This document shows positions 1-11,370 of a stretch of DNA of 64,000 nt, one piece after another. The notes below the pieces were generated by a model. That model was not told the origin of the DNA and did no database searches. It saw only the letters and a list, made by a program, of their open reading frames with translations. Source of the DNA: Panopea generosa (Eukaryota; Mollusca; Bivalvia; Adapedonta; Hiatellidae); the NCBI GenBank assembly GCA_029582155.1, contig CM055901.1, positions 54,052,625-54,116,624 of the forward strand, given 5' to 3'. Both the position numbers and the translations under genes were made by a program. How positions within the stretch are numbered: position 1 is the stretch's first letter; each line of letters begins with the position of its first letter.

Positions 1-194
1 GCAATTTACCCATCATTGTTATTGCTATTTCCATTAAGAAACGAAATAATTCTAACGAAATATGCCCTAAGACGCGTTGTCAGCGAGATGGGCCAGTATA
101 TCAAGGGAACAGTGTGTACATTAGATTCTCAGGCGACATATAACAAGTGAGATAGTATACAGTATCTTTCCGTATAACAGTCACTCTTTTCTGT

Positions 195-410
195 AGCCCT
201 GGAAGGTTAATCAGTACTTGAGCACACGTATCTAGTAAATGATAGCGTTCCCACTGAATCAGCGATGAGATACGAATTATAATTGAACGCAATGCCGTTT
301 ATATTCATTATCAAGGAGACTATGTCCGGGCGGGATTCGACCTCATGACCCTTGGATTCATAATCAGACGCGCTACCAACCGACTGAGGAGTTGTCCTGT
401 CCCGCCAATG
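195..410 (-). mobile_element. tRNA-derived SINE, family B, copy 1
   Basis: Read on the minus strand, the right side is a tRNA-like head: an A-box-like stretch (cagtcggttggtagcgcgtc) and a B-box-like ggtcgaatccc. The body then carries a TCATCGCTGATTCAGTGGGAA-like segment and a tail near ggttaatcag. The same order of head, body and tail recurs near 4.43-4.68 kb and 4.9-5.1 kb, and on the plus strand at 21.47 kb. The boundaries are approximate. It is not an intact tRNA because no proper acceptor stem can be drawn. Confidence 0.6.
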
Positions 411-544
411 AAATAGGAAACAATCGAGAGGATAAGTACGGTACAAAAGGATTGTAAGGCGGTATATTAGGAGAAGTACAGTATAAAAGAATTGTAAGGC
501 GGCATATTTGGAGAAGTACGATTCAAAAAGCAGCATATTTCAAG

Positions 545-868
545 TAAGTTGTTGTATGTTGTTGTATGGCGTTTAGCTTCGCTTTCAACAATTTTTCAGT
601 CATATCGCGACGGTGTCTACTTGAGACAGTATTCTAAGCGCTGTCACACTGGAGTATCATGCTGCAAAGACATGGTATGATACCCCACCCAGTCACATTA
701 TACTGACACCGGGCCGACCAGACCTAGAACTCTCCTCCAAATGCTGAGCGTCAAGCGAGAAAGCTTCTAGTACCATTTTTAAAGCCTTTGGTATGACCCG
801 GCCGGGGATTGAACCCACGACATTCCGCATGCGAGGCGGACGCTCTACCACTAGACCACGCCGCAGTC
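545..868 (-). mobile_element. tRNA-derived SINE, family A, near full length
   Basis: On the minus strand the element begins with a tRNA-like head. It has an A box (tggtctagtggtagagcg), a five-base-pair anticodon stem whose loop reads ctcgcat, and a B box (gggttcaatcccc). A conserved body follows (gtgactgggtggggtatc) and then a tail, cgctaaac-like followed by catacaacaaca. A second, 5'-truncated copy on the opposite strand at 8.26-8.41 kb shares the body and tail almost base for base, which shows a dispersed family. The head could be mistaken for a tRNA gene, but its acceptor arms do not pair well. Confidence 0.75.
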
Positions 869-872
869 TATT

Positions 873-1319
873 TCAAGTAAGTCTACAGTGGCAAATACAA
901 TTCGCACGGTGAAATACATGCACATCAGTTTACATCACAACTGACTGCTTTTGAAAAGTAAAATTGATCGTTTTGAACAACATTTCAGTATATCAAAAAT
1001 TGTCAGTCAAGGAAATGTATGAATAGGACGTGATAAAACAAATCAAATTGTTCCAGAAATGTTATTCTAGCTCGAAGCATAATGTGTTATGCTAGAAAAC
1101 TTTTCTATTTTTGGTTCTCAATAGTTCTTAACTATTGATCAGCCCACCTAAAGTGCGTCCTTGAATGGTGTCGAAACTCTCGTTGAGATATGATCTAGGA
1201 TATAATCTTGGACATGGGCGGCCCAGACAACAGATAAACCTCCATTAAACATTATCTCTTGAATAATCATATCAAGTTTAACTAGTATTAGGAGGGTCAC
1301 GTGTCATAATTTTAAAATT
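873..1319. other. no gene seen
   Basis: AT-rich single-copy-looking sequence between a SINE and a minisatellite. No conserved open frame, RNA gene or repeat is recognised. Confidence 0.5.
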
Positions 1320-1324
1320 GTCCA

Positions 1325-2240
1325 GATTTAAAACCCACCTAAGTATATTATCAAGTTATAGGCATTATGTATGTATTATTAGGTTAGGCGTTTTTTTTTT
1401 GCTTATTTTATCAAGTTATGCCCTACGTATATATCATCCCACTTGTGCTATGTATATATCATCCCCCTTATGCGCTGTTTATATATCATGCCACTTATGC
1501 GCTGTGTATATATCATCCACTAGGCCATATGTATATATTATCAACTTAGGCGTTGTGTATATATCACGTACTTAGGCGTTATGTTTATATCATCCACTAG
1601 GCACTATGTATATATCTTCCACTTAGACGTTATGTATATATCACCCACTTCGGCGTTATGTTTATATTATCAAGTTAGGCGTTGTGTATATATATCACCC
1701 ACTTAGGCGTTATGTATATATCATCCACTAGGTGTATATATTATCATGTTAGGCGTTGTGTATATATCACCCACTTCGGCGTTATGTATATATCATCCAC
1801 TAGGCACTACATGTTTATAACATCAAGTTAGGCGTTATGTATATATCATCCACTAGGCACTAGATGAATATATTATCAAGTTAGGCGTTGTATATCATGC
1901 ACTTACGCGCTATGTTTATATCATCCACTTAGACGTTATGTATATATTATCAAGTTAGGCGTTATATTTATATTATCAAGTTAGGCGTTATGTATATATC
2001 ATCAAGTACGGCATTTTGTATATATCATCAAGTAAGGTGTTATGTATATAGTATCACACTTAGGCGCTATGTATATATTATCAAGTTAGGCGTTATGTAT
2101 ATATTATCAAGTTCGGCGTTTTGAATATATCATCAACTTAGGCGCTTGGTATATAGTATCGCACTTAGGCGCTATGTATATATTATCAAGTTAGGCGCTA
2201 TGTATATATTATCAAGTTAGACGTTATGTATATATTATTA
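1325..2240. repeat. 26-bp minisatellite array
   Basis: Tandem units of about 26 bp built on aggcgttatgtatatatt followed by atcaagtt or atccactt, roughly 33 copies. Two unit types alternate irregularly (cca-ctt and caa-gtt), and several units carry small indels, so the array looks old and unhomogenised. The short plus-strand open frame at its start arises from the repeat and is not called as a gene. Confidence 0.9.
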
Positions 2241-2528
2241 GTCCATATTAGTTATTTTGATTTTAAATTTCTGTGATCAAATTTATGCTTGCTAATTCTG
2301 CGTTGACACAGTAGATTTAGGTGGGTGGGGTAGTTTTAAAAATTGAGGGCTTACAGGCACTTTTGTTATAAATTTCAATTTACTAGCTGCTTTGTAAATA
2401 TTGTCATATTGTGCTGACATTGGTGTTCGTTTGTTTTTATAGAGCTTTGTATTTGTAAATGTTATTCATATAGATAATTAGAGATCATTTTTCTAGTTTC
2501 AGCATTCACTCTTCGTCGGATGCGCTTC
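2241..2528. other. no gene seen
   Basis: AT-rich sequence. It is the 3' side of the weak minus-strand exon candidate and shows no other signal. Confidence 0.4.
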
Positions 2529-2797
2529 TTATATATTGGATCTAGATAATTTTACAAGTAATTCCATCATTTGTAAAAATAATATAGGCACCTGTTAGAA
2601 AACAAAAGGATGCTGATAAAATTAAACTGAATAACACAAATGGTCCATATGATGCTTTTGTGTGTTTCTGACCTACCTGTGCTTCGTGCATCTCTTGTAT
2701 TTCATCAAACGGATCAGGAGGGTCTTCTTTAGCCCCCATTCCAGGGTACAGTCCCCGCTGGTAGTGTACGTTGGGCCACGTCTGCCCGTCCGTCCGC
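2529..2797 (-). CDS. possible terminal exon(s) of an unidentified protein
   Basis: No family is recognised. The minus strand holds a 40-codon acidic, proline-containing segment with GLYPGMGAKEDPPDPFDE and then EIQEMHEAQ, bounded by a possible acceptor (caccgtggacag) and a good donor (CAG|gtaggt). Two readings are possible. Splicing to a pyrimidine-rich acceptor (ttgttttctaacag) gives a short tail ending at a TAA. Reading through gives a hydrophobic helix of about 24 residues (YGPFVLFSLILSASF onward) and a stop. The composition is protein-like and differs from the repeat-derived frames nearby, but the upstream exon is not found. The stretch also contains a cgtccgtccgcctgtcc motif resembling repeat-associated sequence elsewhere in the window, so it could be chance. 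Confidence 0.25.
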
Positions 2798-2984
2798 CTG
2801 TCCACGGTGAAAATAAATCCAACACAAGTTTAAAAAAATAAGTATAGCGTAATTTGATCACATTAACCGGATGAATAAGAACGACACTATTTCCCACAAT
2901 AGTTTGTTTAAAATCGGAATACGTCCCAACAGAGCAAAGTACAGAGTTGATAAGAGCTTTAGTAGACAGGGAACGCAAGACCTC

Positions 2985-4430
2985 GCTTCATCTCGGTGTT
3001 ATCGTCCAAATTAGAGAGTAAATAGAAATTCTATATATCGACAACGACACTTCAGAGCCGCTAGTGCCTTGGTGCCTTTAGTGACTAATTTACTAATCCC
3101 AGTCTGACATAATTAGATCAAACCATAGACAGACTTATGTCAGCTTTAATTCCAAGAGACTGTCCACGTGTCACTCTGCGTTCCAATATATATACACTTA
3201 GGTTTGCCAAACGAACGCCGTCTTGAAACGTCATCTGTCACTCAGAGATGAAACGAACATCTTCACGACTGTATAACCTGTAAACAGTTCTCTTTTAATT
3301 CCAGTTGGTTTCATGTTATTGTTCCTTAATCACACGCGCTGTTCCAGTTACATTTTATATATTCTCTAAGTTGCTTGAAATCGTGTTTATACGAGCTCTT
3401 CACAGTTAAAGCTTGTATAATATTTCAGTTTAAATGTGTAACGATTGTTAAGATATCCGTTTCTTTTTTGGTAATATGATAATTGAATGATATATCTTTC
3501 AACCTCCTCATGAATACGCCATGTTAATTGTCAACTCGGCTACTACACCCGTAGCTTCATTAACACACTTCATAATACAGCACGTTGTACATCCAGCACA
3601 GGTAAAATATATATATATATATAGGTGTTATTTATTTTTATAATCCCGTTTCAAAATTTAGCTATTTTTTCAAAACTTGATTTATTATTAGTTAAATAAC
3701 ACGTAGATAATCACTCTTCAGACTTGTCACTTATTAGTCAGACAAGTTCGGACCTTTCATGTTATTTTGAAAGGTATCACAAACAAGCAGTCTACATAAA
3801 AGAGTGATTAGCCGACTTGAATTACAAAAATATACAAAATCTAGTATGTAAACTACAATCCAATGTCAAAGCTAAACACCGAACCGGTTGTATGATTAAC
3901 ACTTGTTCCATGACAGAAGACAATAAGTTAGCCGGCCCCACTGTCATGGTATAAGTCAATTGTATTGTTTCTTCTAATATTTCCAGTGCTATCAAACGGC
4001 AATGCTCCGCTATTGATTACGCGATCTCTCGACAGCTTGTGATACAAGGGAGAAAACTGCTGTATACCGAATGCGATAAAATCACGTGTATTTTACTTTA
4101 AACTTTGTGATAGTCAATAATATTTGAGTTTGTTCCTGTCTTTGTTGTCAATGTTTTATGATTTAAGAAGAAAGAAAGCAACACACATGAACATGAATAG
4201 AAAGATCAAAAAGAGGGGATGACACGACAAAACTGGGGAAAACAGAAAAAAGGTAAAATTAATACATAACAATAAAAAAGGAATACTAATTGAATAAATG
4301 AAAAAGAGCATAAAACAAGTAAAAAAAAATCTATCATAATAAATGCGAAAAAAAAAATTCACTTATAACCCAGATTCGTCAGTTTTTGTATTAAATATTG
4401 ATTGACTGAATATTTAGCGTCATTTTTTGT
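2985..4430. other. no gene seen
   Basis: Apparently unique AT-rich DNA with a short (TA)n run near 3.61 kb. A purine-rich stretch near 4.17-4.35 kb produces a low-complexity minus-strand frame that is not credible as protein. Confidence 0.5.
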
Positions 4431-4431
4431 G

Positions 4432-4682
4432 CCATCGAGGACTTACAGAAGATCAGTTAACCAAACCATTGTTTCCTGGGATCCTGAAAGGTTAACCAGC
4501 ATACCCCATCTCCACAAGTAACTGATAACTTCCCCACTTGACTCAGCGGTGAGAGACGAATGATAATGAGACACAATGTCGTATATCGATCATCACGGAG
4601 ATTGTTGCCGGGCGGGGATTCGAACTCACGATCCTTGAATTGATAGTTAGACGCGTAATCGACAAAGCTGATCGGGCCCAAC
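4432..4682 (-). mobile_element. tRNA-derived SINE, family B, copy 2
   Basis: On the minus strand there is a tRNA-like head with B box gagttcgaatccccgcc. The body contains tcaccgctgagtcaagtggg and cagttacttgtggagatggg, and the tail has ggttaacctttcaggatcc and then the gatc-rich end near a tcctcgatggc. The same tail is visible on the plus strand near 21.6 kb, which fixes the 3' end of the family. Confidence 0.65.
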
Positions 4683-4894
4683 TTTCATATTTTGTAAGAG
4701 ACGTAGCCAACCTCTAACCGTTATTAAACATAACTTTTTAATCACTAAATCCTTCTACAGATATCCATGGAGAGGTTTAGTTTTATATCCACCTTCTTCC
4801 GACATTCGGGGCCGAGAGGGTTAGGGTTGGATTCATATGTGTTTGTATGTATGGAATTTTTCAACGGTATAACGGTGTTTTTAACGGAAGACAA

Positions 4895-5112
4895 CGCACT
4901 GGGGTCCACTAACTAGTTAACCAGTGCTAGACACACCCATCATGGCAAGTCATTTACAACTTCACCACACCTTCAGAAGTGGGAGACTCATGTCCGTAGA
5001 ACAAAGTTCAAGGCCACTCATCACATAGACTGTGCCGGACTGGGCCGGGATTCGAACTGATAATCCCTGAATTGAGTGTCAGGCGTGTTATCGGCTGAGC
5101 CAGCTGGGCCCG
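4895..5112 (-). mobile_element. tRNA-derived SINE, family B, copy 3 (divergent)
   Basis: A minus-strand head with A-box-like ctggctcagccgataacacg and B-box-like agttcgaatcccggcc is followed by a degraded body ending near ctggttaactagttag. It lies in the same orientation as copy 2, about 200 bp away. It is more diverged than the other copies. Confidence 0.5.
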
Positions 5113-5306
5113 GCTCTATTCCGTTTTGAATATCGACAGACGTAACACGAATATCAAACTAATATCGGTCTGTATGTTGCCCATGTGATTGTATATTCTT
5201 TCATAAAAACAAATACCATGACTACAATGATATTTTGATATGCAAGGATAAGTCTACATCGTTTTACTTTGTATGAACATGTAACACATGTAACTCTAAT
5301 GATTAT

Positions 5307-5310
<4 letters not shown>

Positions 5311-5392
<82 letters not shown>

Positions 5393-5393
5393 T
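5311..5393. repeat. (TC)n microsatellite with short (CA)n end
   Basis: About 36 uninterrupted TC dinucleotides followed by a few CA. It bounds the left side of the inverted tetraspanin-intron copy. Confidence 0.95.
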
Positions 5394-5968
5394 CTCAGTC
5401 TGACTGTCCATGACTGTCCCTGACTGTTAACCTGACTGTTCCTGACTTACAACCTGACCGTTCCTGATTGACAACCTGACTTATAACGTGACTGTTCAAC
5501 CTGACTGTTCGTGACTGTCCCTGACTTATAACCTGACTGTTCCTGGCTTACAACCTGACTGGTCCTGAGTTATAACCTGACCGTTCCTGACTTACAACCT
5601 GATAGTTCCTGACTTACAACCCGACTGTTCTTGGCTTACAACCTGTCTGTTTCTGACTTACAACCTGACTTATAACGTGACTGTTCAACCTAACTGTTCC
5701 TGACTTACAACTTGACCGTTCCTGACTTACAACCTGTCTATACCTGACTGTCCCTGACTTACAACCTGACTTACAACCTGACTGTTCCTGACTCACAACC
5801 AGTCTGTACCTGACTGTCCCTGACTTACAACCTGACTTACAACCTGACTGTTCCTGACTCACAACCAGTCTGTTCCTGACCTACAACATGACTGTTCCTG
5901 AGTTACAACCTGACTGTCCCTGACTTACAACCTGACTGTTCCTGACTTACAACCGGACTGATCCTCTA
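5394..5968. repeat. 22-bp minisatellite (inverted copy of the 52.2-53.7 kb array)
   Basis: Tandem units based on gactgttcctgacttacaac. This is the reverse complement of the unit that fills tetraspanin intron 5. The same irregular units occur in both places, for example a short cgtgactgttcaacct unit next to a ttcttgg- or ttcttga-type variant. The array was therefore copied as a block and did not arise independently. Confidence 0.9.
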
Positions 5969-6109
5969 TAAAGCTGTTTTATTTTTAGACATATGTTGTT
6001 GCCTTTTCCGTGCAACATATTTGCTTGTTTATGAGTTTACAACATTTTACTTTGATCTGTTTTTTTCGCTTCAGGTAAACCATATGTTCCTCAAAGTTGT
6101 TGCGACCCT

Positions 6110-6110
<1 letters not shown>
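5969..6110 (+). pseudogene. inverted partial copy of tetraspanin intron 5 end and exon 6
   Basis: This stretch is nearly identical (about three differences in roughly 170 bp, including the last array unit) to the reverse complement of 52.08-52.25 kb. It carries the intron 3' end, the splice acceptor (tttttcgcttcag) and the first 31 bases of tetraspanin exon 6, encoding GKPYVPQSCCDPN. The exon is cut off at the codon for Asn and continues directly into (TC)n. No other exon of the gene is nearby, so it cannot encode a tetraspanin. The high similarity suggests a recent duplication. Confidence 0.9.
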
Positions 6111-6189
<79 letters not shown>

Positions 6190-6325
6190 CGCACGATCGC
6201 ACGCACGACAGCAAAAACGAACAAACGAACGCACGCAAAATTATATTGATATTTTTTGTAGTCTCTCTCTCTCTCTCTATAACGCACGCACGTACGCACG
6301 TACGCACGTACGCACGTACGCACGC
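6111..6325. repeat. (TC)n microsatellites and acgc/acgt-rich simple repeat
   Basis: About 38 TC units, a second short TC run near 6.26 kb, and cgcacgcacgtacgcacgta-type simple sequence. Open frames here read as Leu-Ser or Arg-Glu runs and are artefacts. Confidence 0.95.
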
Positions 6326-6759
6326 AAGAACGAAAAACGAACGCACGCATGCTGCCAACACAACATCTAGGATTTTAGTTTTGCGGGGCGGATTTAGTGG
6401 ACGCAACACAAAATCTGAAAGGGCACGCATATTTTGCAGTGAAAATATAGTGGATATTAATAAAATATGGGAGTTTATTGGGATATTTTTAAATAGTAGA
6501 TCCGCCATTGCTGGCTAAAACATCTGCATGCATGTACTTCCGTATTATTGGATATGATAATATGTGACGCATTCATGTATGTGTAAACAATCAGGCGTGT
6601 AGTCAATTATCCAATTAACCATTCAATAAACATGGTAGATAATAGATTGCTCTTTGTATCGGTTATGTGTAAACGGATATGGAAGACCAGATCAGTTATT
6701 ATTTGTACAAACGATCTACAAAATGTATACAAGTAGTAGCGTAGGTTTCTTCCGTTACA

Positions 6760-6890
6760 GGTGTAACCCCACCATTGAGTTTTGTTCTTTATTCTATTGT
6801 TAATAATACAAGTTTGAACACTTGTCATTCATAAAGATACCCAAATGAAAGAAGTGAAACTTACATTTTACTGTTTGTCAACCTCTGCAC
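6760..6890 (-). mobile_element. truncated MITE-like dispersed repeat (CCACCATTG-end family)
   Basis: The terminus reads aggtgtaaccccaccattg. About 125 bp match, in reverse, the right end of the insertion at 46.06-46.44 kb and the element at 50.74-50.95 kb, sharing gaataaagaacaaaa-type and aagtgaaac-type blocks. The similarity ends near a caacctctgcac, so the copy is partial. Confidence 0.65.
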
Positions 6891-7151
6891 CACCAACATA
6901 TTTGTTTACCTAATTTCATTAAAATGTTTACAACAAAATAGTCTCATGACACATTGTAGACATTATCTCAACAAAACACATTATTCAATACAATGTATAT
7001 ATGCTAAAAAATTACACATTTCAATCATCCAAAATAAAAAATCTTCAAAATTTTGTGATTTTTCATGAAATATGCACATATGTGCTTTATTTGAGACATA
7101 CATGGCCAAAATGTGTTTTTATGAAGGAAATGTCTCCAACTTATCATTTAA

Positions 7152-7366
7152 CCCTTTACTCCATAGATACCAATCACATAAGGACTTTGAAAACAGTGCA
7201 GGAAGAGTTCAGATTAACGAGCAATCTGAACACTTCCTGCACTGTTTTCCACTCTGTCTGTTAATATTAACATAATTCACCCAATAATTCAAAGGCCTTC
7301 TATATTAGAGGTGTTCAAAGGCGTCAGTATAAGAGGTGTCCAAAGGTGTCTATATGAAGTAAAGGG
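7152..7366. mobile_element. piggyBac-type MITE with strong internal hairpin
   Basis: The element is flanked on both sides by TTAA, starts with CCCTTTACT and ends with AGTAAAGGG. TTAA target duplications with CCC..GGG ends are the hallmark of piggyBac elements. The inverted ends continue imperfectly for about 20 bp. Inside is a 26-bp hairpin with one mismatch and a 7-base loop (arms 7190-7215 and 7223-7248). It is about 215 bp long with no coding capacity, so it is non-autonomous. Confidence 0.75.
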
Positions 7367-7411
7367 TTAAGATCACGAGAGTGTACAAAAGAGGTTATTT
7401 TACCTACGCTT

Positions 7412-8160
7412 CCTGTAGTAAGCATAATGGACATTGTTGTTGTTTGAAATATGTTAATAGCTGGTTCCGTTTATTTTATCGGTCCATCCTTTTAGGTTAA
7501 ACGTACATATATTTTATTTATTTTTGTTTTTCTTATTTGCTTATTAGATGTTTTATATGGCAACGATCTTAAACACTATGTCAACAATGGCCTTCATCAA
7601 AATCAAATAATTCTTTATTTTATTCTAACATACACATGGATGTGTGTTTGTCAGAGCCAATCAAAATTGACGTCCTGCATACAGTGTCAAGATGTTCGTC
7701 ATCTAAAAAAAGTAATAATTGAAGATGATTGAAATATTTTAACATATGCAGCTATGACCATGCCCTGTAGGTTCAAATTTCTAAGGTGGTTGAAGAAAGC
7801 ATGTAAAATATAACTATAAGTTACAGTTGCATGTTCCTGGATGTTTACAACATTCTATGACCACTATTTTTTTCTAAATCGAGGCATCAATGTGTTTTTT
7901 ATTTTAAAAAAAAGGACTGACTGTTTTAGCCTTTTTTGGAAAATTTATATAGTAGCAGTTGGCGTTTCTGAACTGGCCTAAAGTTGGTGTTGGCGCGGTA
8001 TTGCTTGTGTTGGCGCAGTATTGTTGGCTTTTAAAAAACGACACAAGCCCCGGACCGATGACGTCTCAAAAACCACACAAGCCTTGGTCCGATTGCCTCT
8101 CAAAAACAACAACCAATCAAGTGTTTACCCAGAAAATGGAATTCTTATACTAGCAATCGA
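7412..8160. mobile_element. dispersed repeat with a short minisatellite core, copy 1
   Basis: The first 110 bp (from ttcctgtagtaagcat to ttaaacgtacatatatttta) match 16.83-16.94 kb at high identity. A second block (atgtgtgtttgtcagagcca) matches the stretch just before the 20-bp minisatellite at 17.6 kb. Here the core has only about three ggtgttggcgcggtatt units near 7.98 kb, against about 60 in the other copy. The shared order of blocks implies one element family in which the core array expands or contracts. The outer right boundary is uncertain. Confidence 0.6.
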
Positions 8161-8234
8161 GAATTATTCATATAAACTCTGAGTTTTCTTCGCAATCAAG
8201 ATAAAATAAATTAATAGAAACTATAACACTTATT

Positions 8235-8261
8235 CCCCCCCCCCCCCCCCCCCCCCCCCCA
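8235..8261. repeat. poly-C tract
   Basis: A run of about 27 C residues directly before the truncated SINE. Confidence 0.95.
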
Positions 8262-8413
8262 CACAGTATAATGTGACTGGGTGGGGTATCTTACCATGTG
8301 TCTGCGGCATGATATTCCAGTGTGACAGCACTTAGAATACTGTCTCAAGTAGACACCGTCACGATATGACTGAAAAATAGTTGAAAGCGACGCTAAACAC
8401 CATACAACAACAA
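8262..8413 (+). mobile_element. SINE family A, 5'-truncated copy
   Basis: It matches the body and 3' end of the minus-strand element at 545-868 (gtgactgggtggggtatc, then agtgtgacagc, agtagacaccgtc, and an atacaacaacaac tail). The tRNA-like head is missing; the copy starts right after the poly-C run. Confidence 0.75.
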
Positions 8414-9482
8414 CTTTCCGTAATGTTCGTCTATCGATATTACGCCAAACCTGTATTTATCATTTCTTCATGGAGTTCATTAAACGCGGATGAAGCATCC
8501 GAACAGCAGTTTTAAGTTGTAGTCAAAACCCGTTTAAATGTTTCAATTCATGGAACAAATGTTTATTTCACTACTGAGTAAGTATGCAAACGAAAATAGC
8601 CGCTTTATTATTTGAACGAGTAATTGTTTACAAAAACAGAAGTCGCTTTCCCATCATTCAATATGATTGTTTTCGGCTGATAAAGTCAATGGTCAATACA
8701 CGAGTAGCGACGAAGCCCAAGTCAATGTGTGTACGTCTGAGAAATTATCGGCATGTTCCAATACAATTGTAATCAAAAATTTACAGGTCTATTTAAATTT
8801 ACATTTATCTTTTTAAGCAGTCAAGAAGGGGTTTGTACAAATGGCTTGCGTAATATGACACATACATTTAATTAAACAAAAAAATGTTCAAAAACATTGC
8901 ATTTCTCGGGTTTCACGAGTCTTTAAGTTTCTCGCGCGCGCGAAATTAAAACAAAACTCTAAGTATGATTAATATCGCAATTGTCAAACAAATAATTACT
9001 TCTCACTTCATAAATCACAAAATAGCTACAAAATCATCAATTTCTATTCCCACTTAATTACTACAAATAGTCACCATTCTGAAGATCGACTTACAGTCGT
9101 GGCGAGTGGCGGTACCAGAGCAAGCGGATCCTGTCACCCAAACGATATCTGTATCGATTAAACAGTCGCGGACCTGCGATTCCGTAATTGAAATAACCAT
9201 TACTCGTTTACAAGAGCTATTTCTCTAACGCAAACGTATTATGGCTGATAGGGGAATCCGATAATGAGTTAGAGATGAAAATGAATGGGAAAGTATTTTC
9301 AAATAGGAAAGTTTATGTTTTAATTGTGTAAATAGGATCAAGCTGTGAATAAAATAGAGAAGAAAGCAATTATTTGTTAAGATGTTCTGAAAAAGCAACA
9401 TTCATACATGTTAAGAGAGTATTTCAAAATCTGCCTTATTGATTTTCAATAGAAAAATGCAAGTATCTGATTGTACTTGTTA
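8414..9482. other. no gene seen
   Basis: AT-rich single-copy-looking DNA. Short open frames show no family signal and no convincing splice context. Confidence 0.5.
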
Positions 9483-11335
9483 ATATAATCAATCAATCAA
9501 TCAATTTTATTCAGCAATCGGCAAATTATGCCTTTGGCCATTTACAAAGTTTTACAAAGAAATATGGCAAAGACAATACATATTATAACAAAAAATATAA
9601 AACAAACATTACACAAATAACAACACATCACATGTACATTAATACTACGAAATAATCATACTTTCAAGGGTATGTTTTCTTATTACAAGAGCTTCTTGGA
9701 TAAATTTTGAAAAACATTTTTTCATTCTCAGACGACATAAGATCTATAAATTATTTGAGTGTAGGCCAAGCCATGCGGCCTAAATATTTAGTACGAACTT
9801 CGTTGTATTTAGTACAACACAGCACGAAATGATACTGATCAATAACATTCTGATTGCAAAGTTTACATAATCTATTGGCACGATCAATTCCATTATATCT
9901 TCCGGTCTCAATTTCAAGATAATGTGAACTTAATCTTAAGCATGTATATTGCTTTCGTAGAGAATTATTTTTAAGTTTGTCAAAATAGTCTTCATAGCAA
10001 AATATGTTTTTAAATTTTACGTAATAATCAAGTTTAGGTGAGTTATGTATACTCATACTCCATTCTTGAACAAACTGGTCTCGTAATCGCCTTTTAAGTA
10101 AAGGGAAATAGTTGGCATTGTTCCGAAAGTTGTTAGTTAAATTCGAATAACCAAGTTCTAATCCGATTTGCCCAACAGCTCTCATTTATGTTATTACATT
10201 GGTCAATATAAATGCTGTATATAGGAGAGTTTGATAAATTTGATATGCAGTTTATCTTCTTCTTTATAATTATATACGCCCTAGACTTCAGCTCCATACA
10301 ATAAAATTGGTACAACCATGGAATCGAATAATGACAGTTTTGTTTTAATATTTAATGGTACTCTGTCAAACACCGACAGTAAATTATGATATGCCCTAAG
10401 GGCTTGATTAGATTTAACAGCGTTTGACAGGTTTTGGGTGTGAGTGAAGTTAATACCTAAATATGTAAAGTTATCTACCATTTCAATTTTTTCGCCATTT
10501 ATAAAAAAATCCACATTATGATTTGTTTTCCTTTTTTCTAAAACACATTCTTTAGTTTTATTTACATTTATTTTCAAACCCCATTTATGCGAGTATTTGT
10601 AAATACTGTAATCTGAGCCTGTAGGCTGTCTGGGTGCGTTGTAAATAACACAATATCATCGGCGAAAAGGATAAGATATCTTGTCAACATATAAGGTCAT
10701 TATCAGTTAGTGCCTCAAAATTGATATAAGCGACAATATCATTAATAAACAAAATGAACAAAATGGGCGACAGTGGCTCGCCTTTGCTTCAAGCTCACCG
10801 TGACGTTGAAGACCTCTGACAAATCCATATCCGATGAAAGTTTAACACATGATTTAACATTGTTATATATAGATTTTATTATATGTACTAGTTTACAGCT
10901 AATACCAGATTGAAGTAATTTCACCCAGAGGGCATCTCTTTTAACAGTGCCAAACGCTTTTTCATAGTCAATAAATACACACCATAATTTAGAATTAGCG
11001 GATAATACCTTTTGTATAACAGAATGTAAAATAAATACTGCATCTGTGGTAGAGCGTTTATCATGAAAACCAAATTGTTCGTCATTAAAAACATGCTCGG
11101 TTTCTCACCAATTATTTATTCGGTTTCTTAAGGTTAGAGAAAAATCTTACCAATTGTATAAACTAATGTTATCCCGCGATAATTGGAAGGATTACCAACA
11201 TCTCCTTTTTTATGAATGGGGACAATTTCACCGTTACACCAAGCCTCGGGGTAAATACCCGAGTCATAGATGATATTAAACATCGTACATAAATAAGGAC
11301 TAATGAAATCATTCGCTTCAATAAAGAAATTGGCT
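9483..11335 (-). mobile_element. non-LTR retrotransposon (LINE) fragment, reverse transcriptase and C-terminal region
   Basis: On the minus strand the reverse transcriptase blocks follow in order. NPSNYRGITL lies near 11.18 kb and NEQFGFHDKRSTTDAVF near 11.08 kb. FIDYEKAFGTV lies near 10.96 kb, GEPLSPILFILFINDI near 10.78 kb and the catalytic FADD box (ILFADDIVLF) near 10.66 kb. The thumb-region VDNFTYLGINF follows near 10.48 kb. The C-terminal part ends with a Cys-rich RLCKLCNQN..DQYHFVLCC segment near 9.83 kb. The blocks fall in at least three frames with stops between, so it is dead. The 3' end is an A/T-rich region followed by a four-base repeat tail (tcaa units on the plus strand) at 9.48-9.50 kb, as in CR1/Jockey-type elements. 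The endonuclease is missing: the copy is 5'-truncated near a TA run at 11.34 kb. Confidence 0.9.
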
Positions 11336-11370
11336 ACATAATATATATATATACAATATAAAAAGTTGCA

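Noticed and set aside
795-868. tRNA gene (Ala-like anticodon loop)
   Set aside because: The anticodon stem and both boxes are good but the acceptor arms do not pair, and a SINE body follows directly.
5154-6518. Arg-Glu-rich and Leu-Ser-rich proteins
   Set aside because: They are translations of (TC)n and acgc simple repeats.
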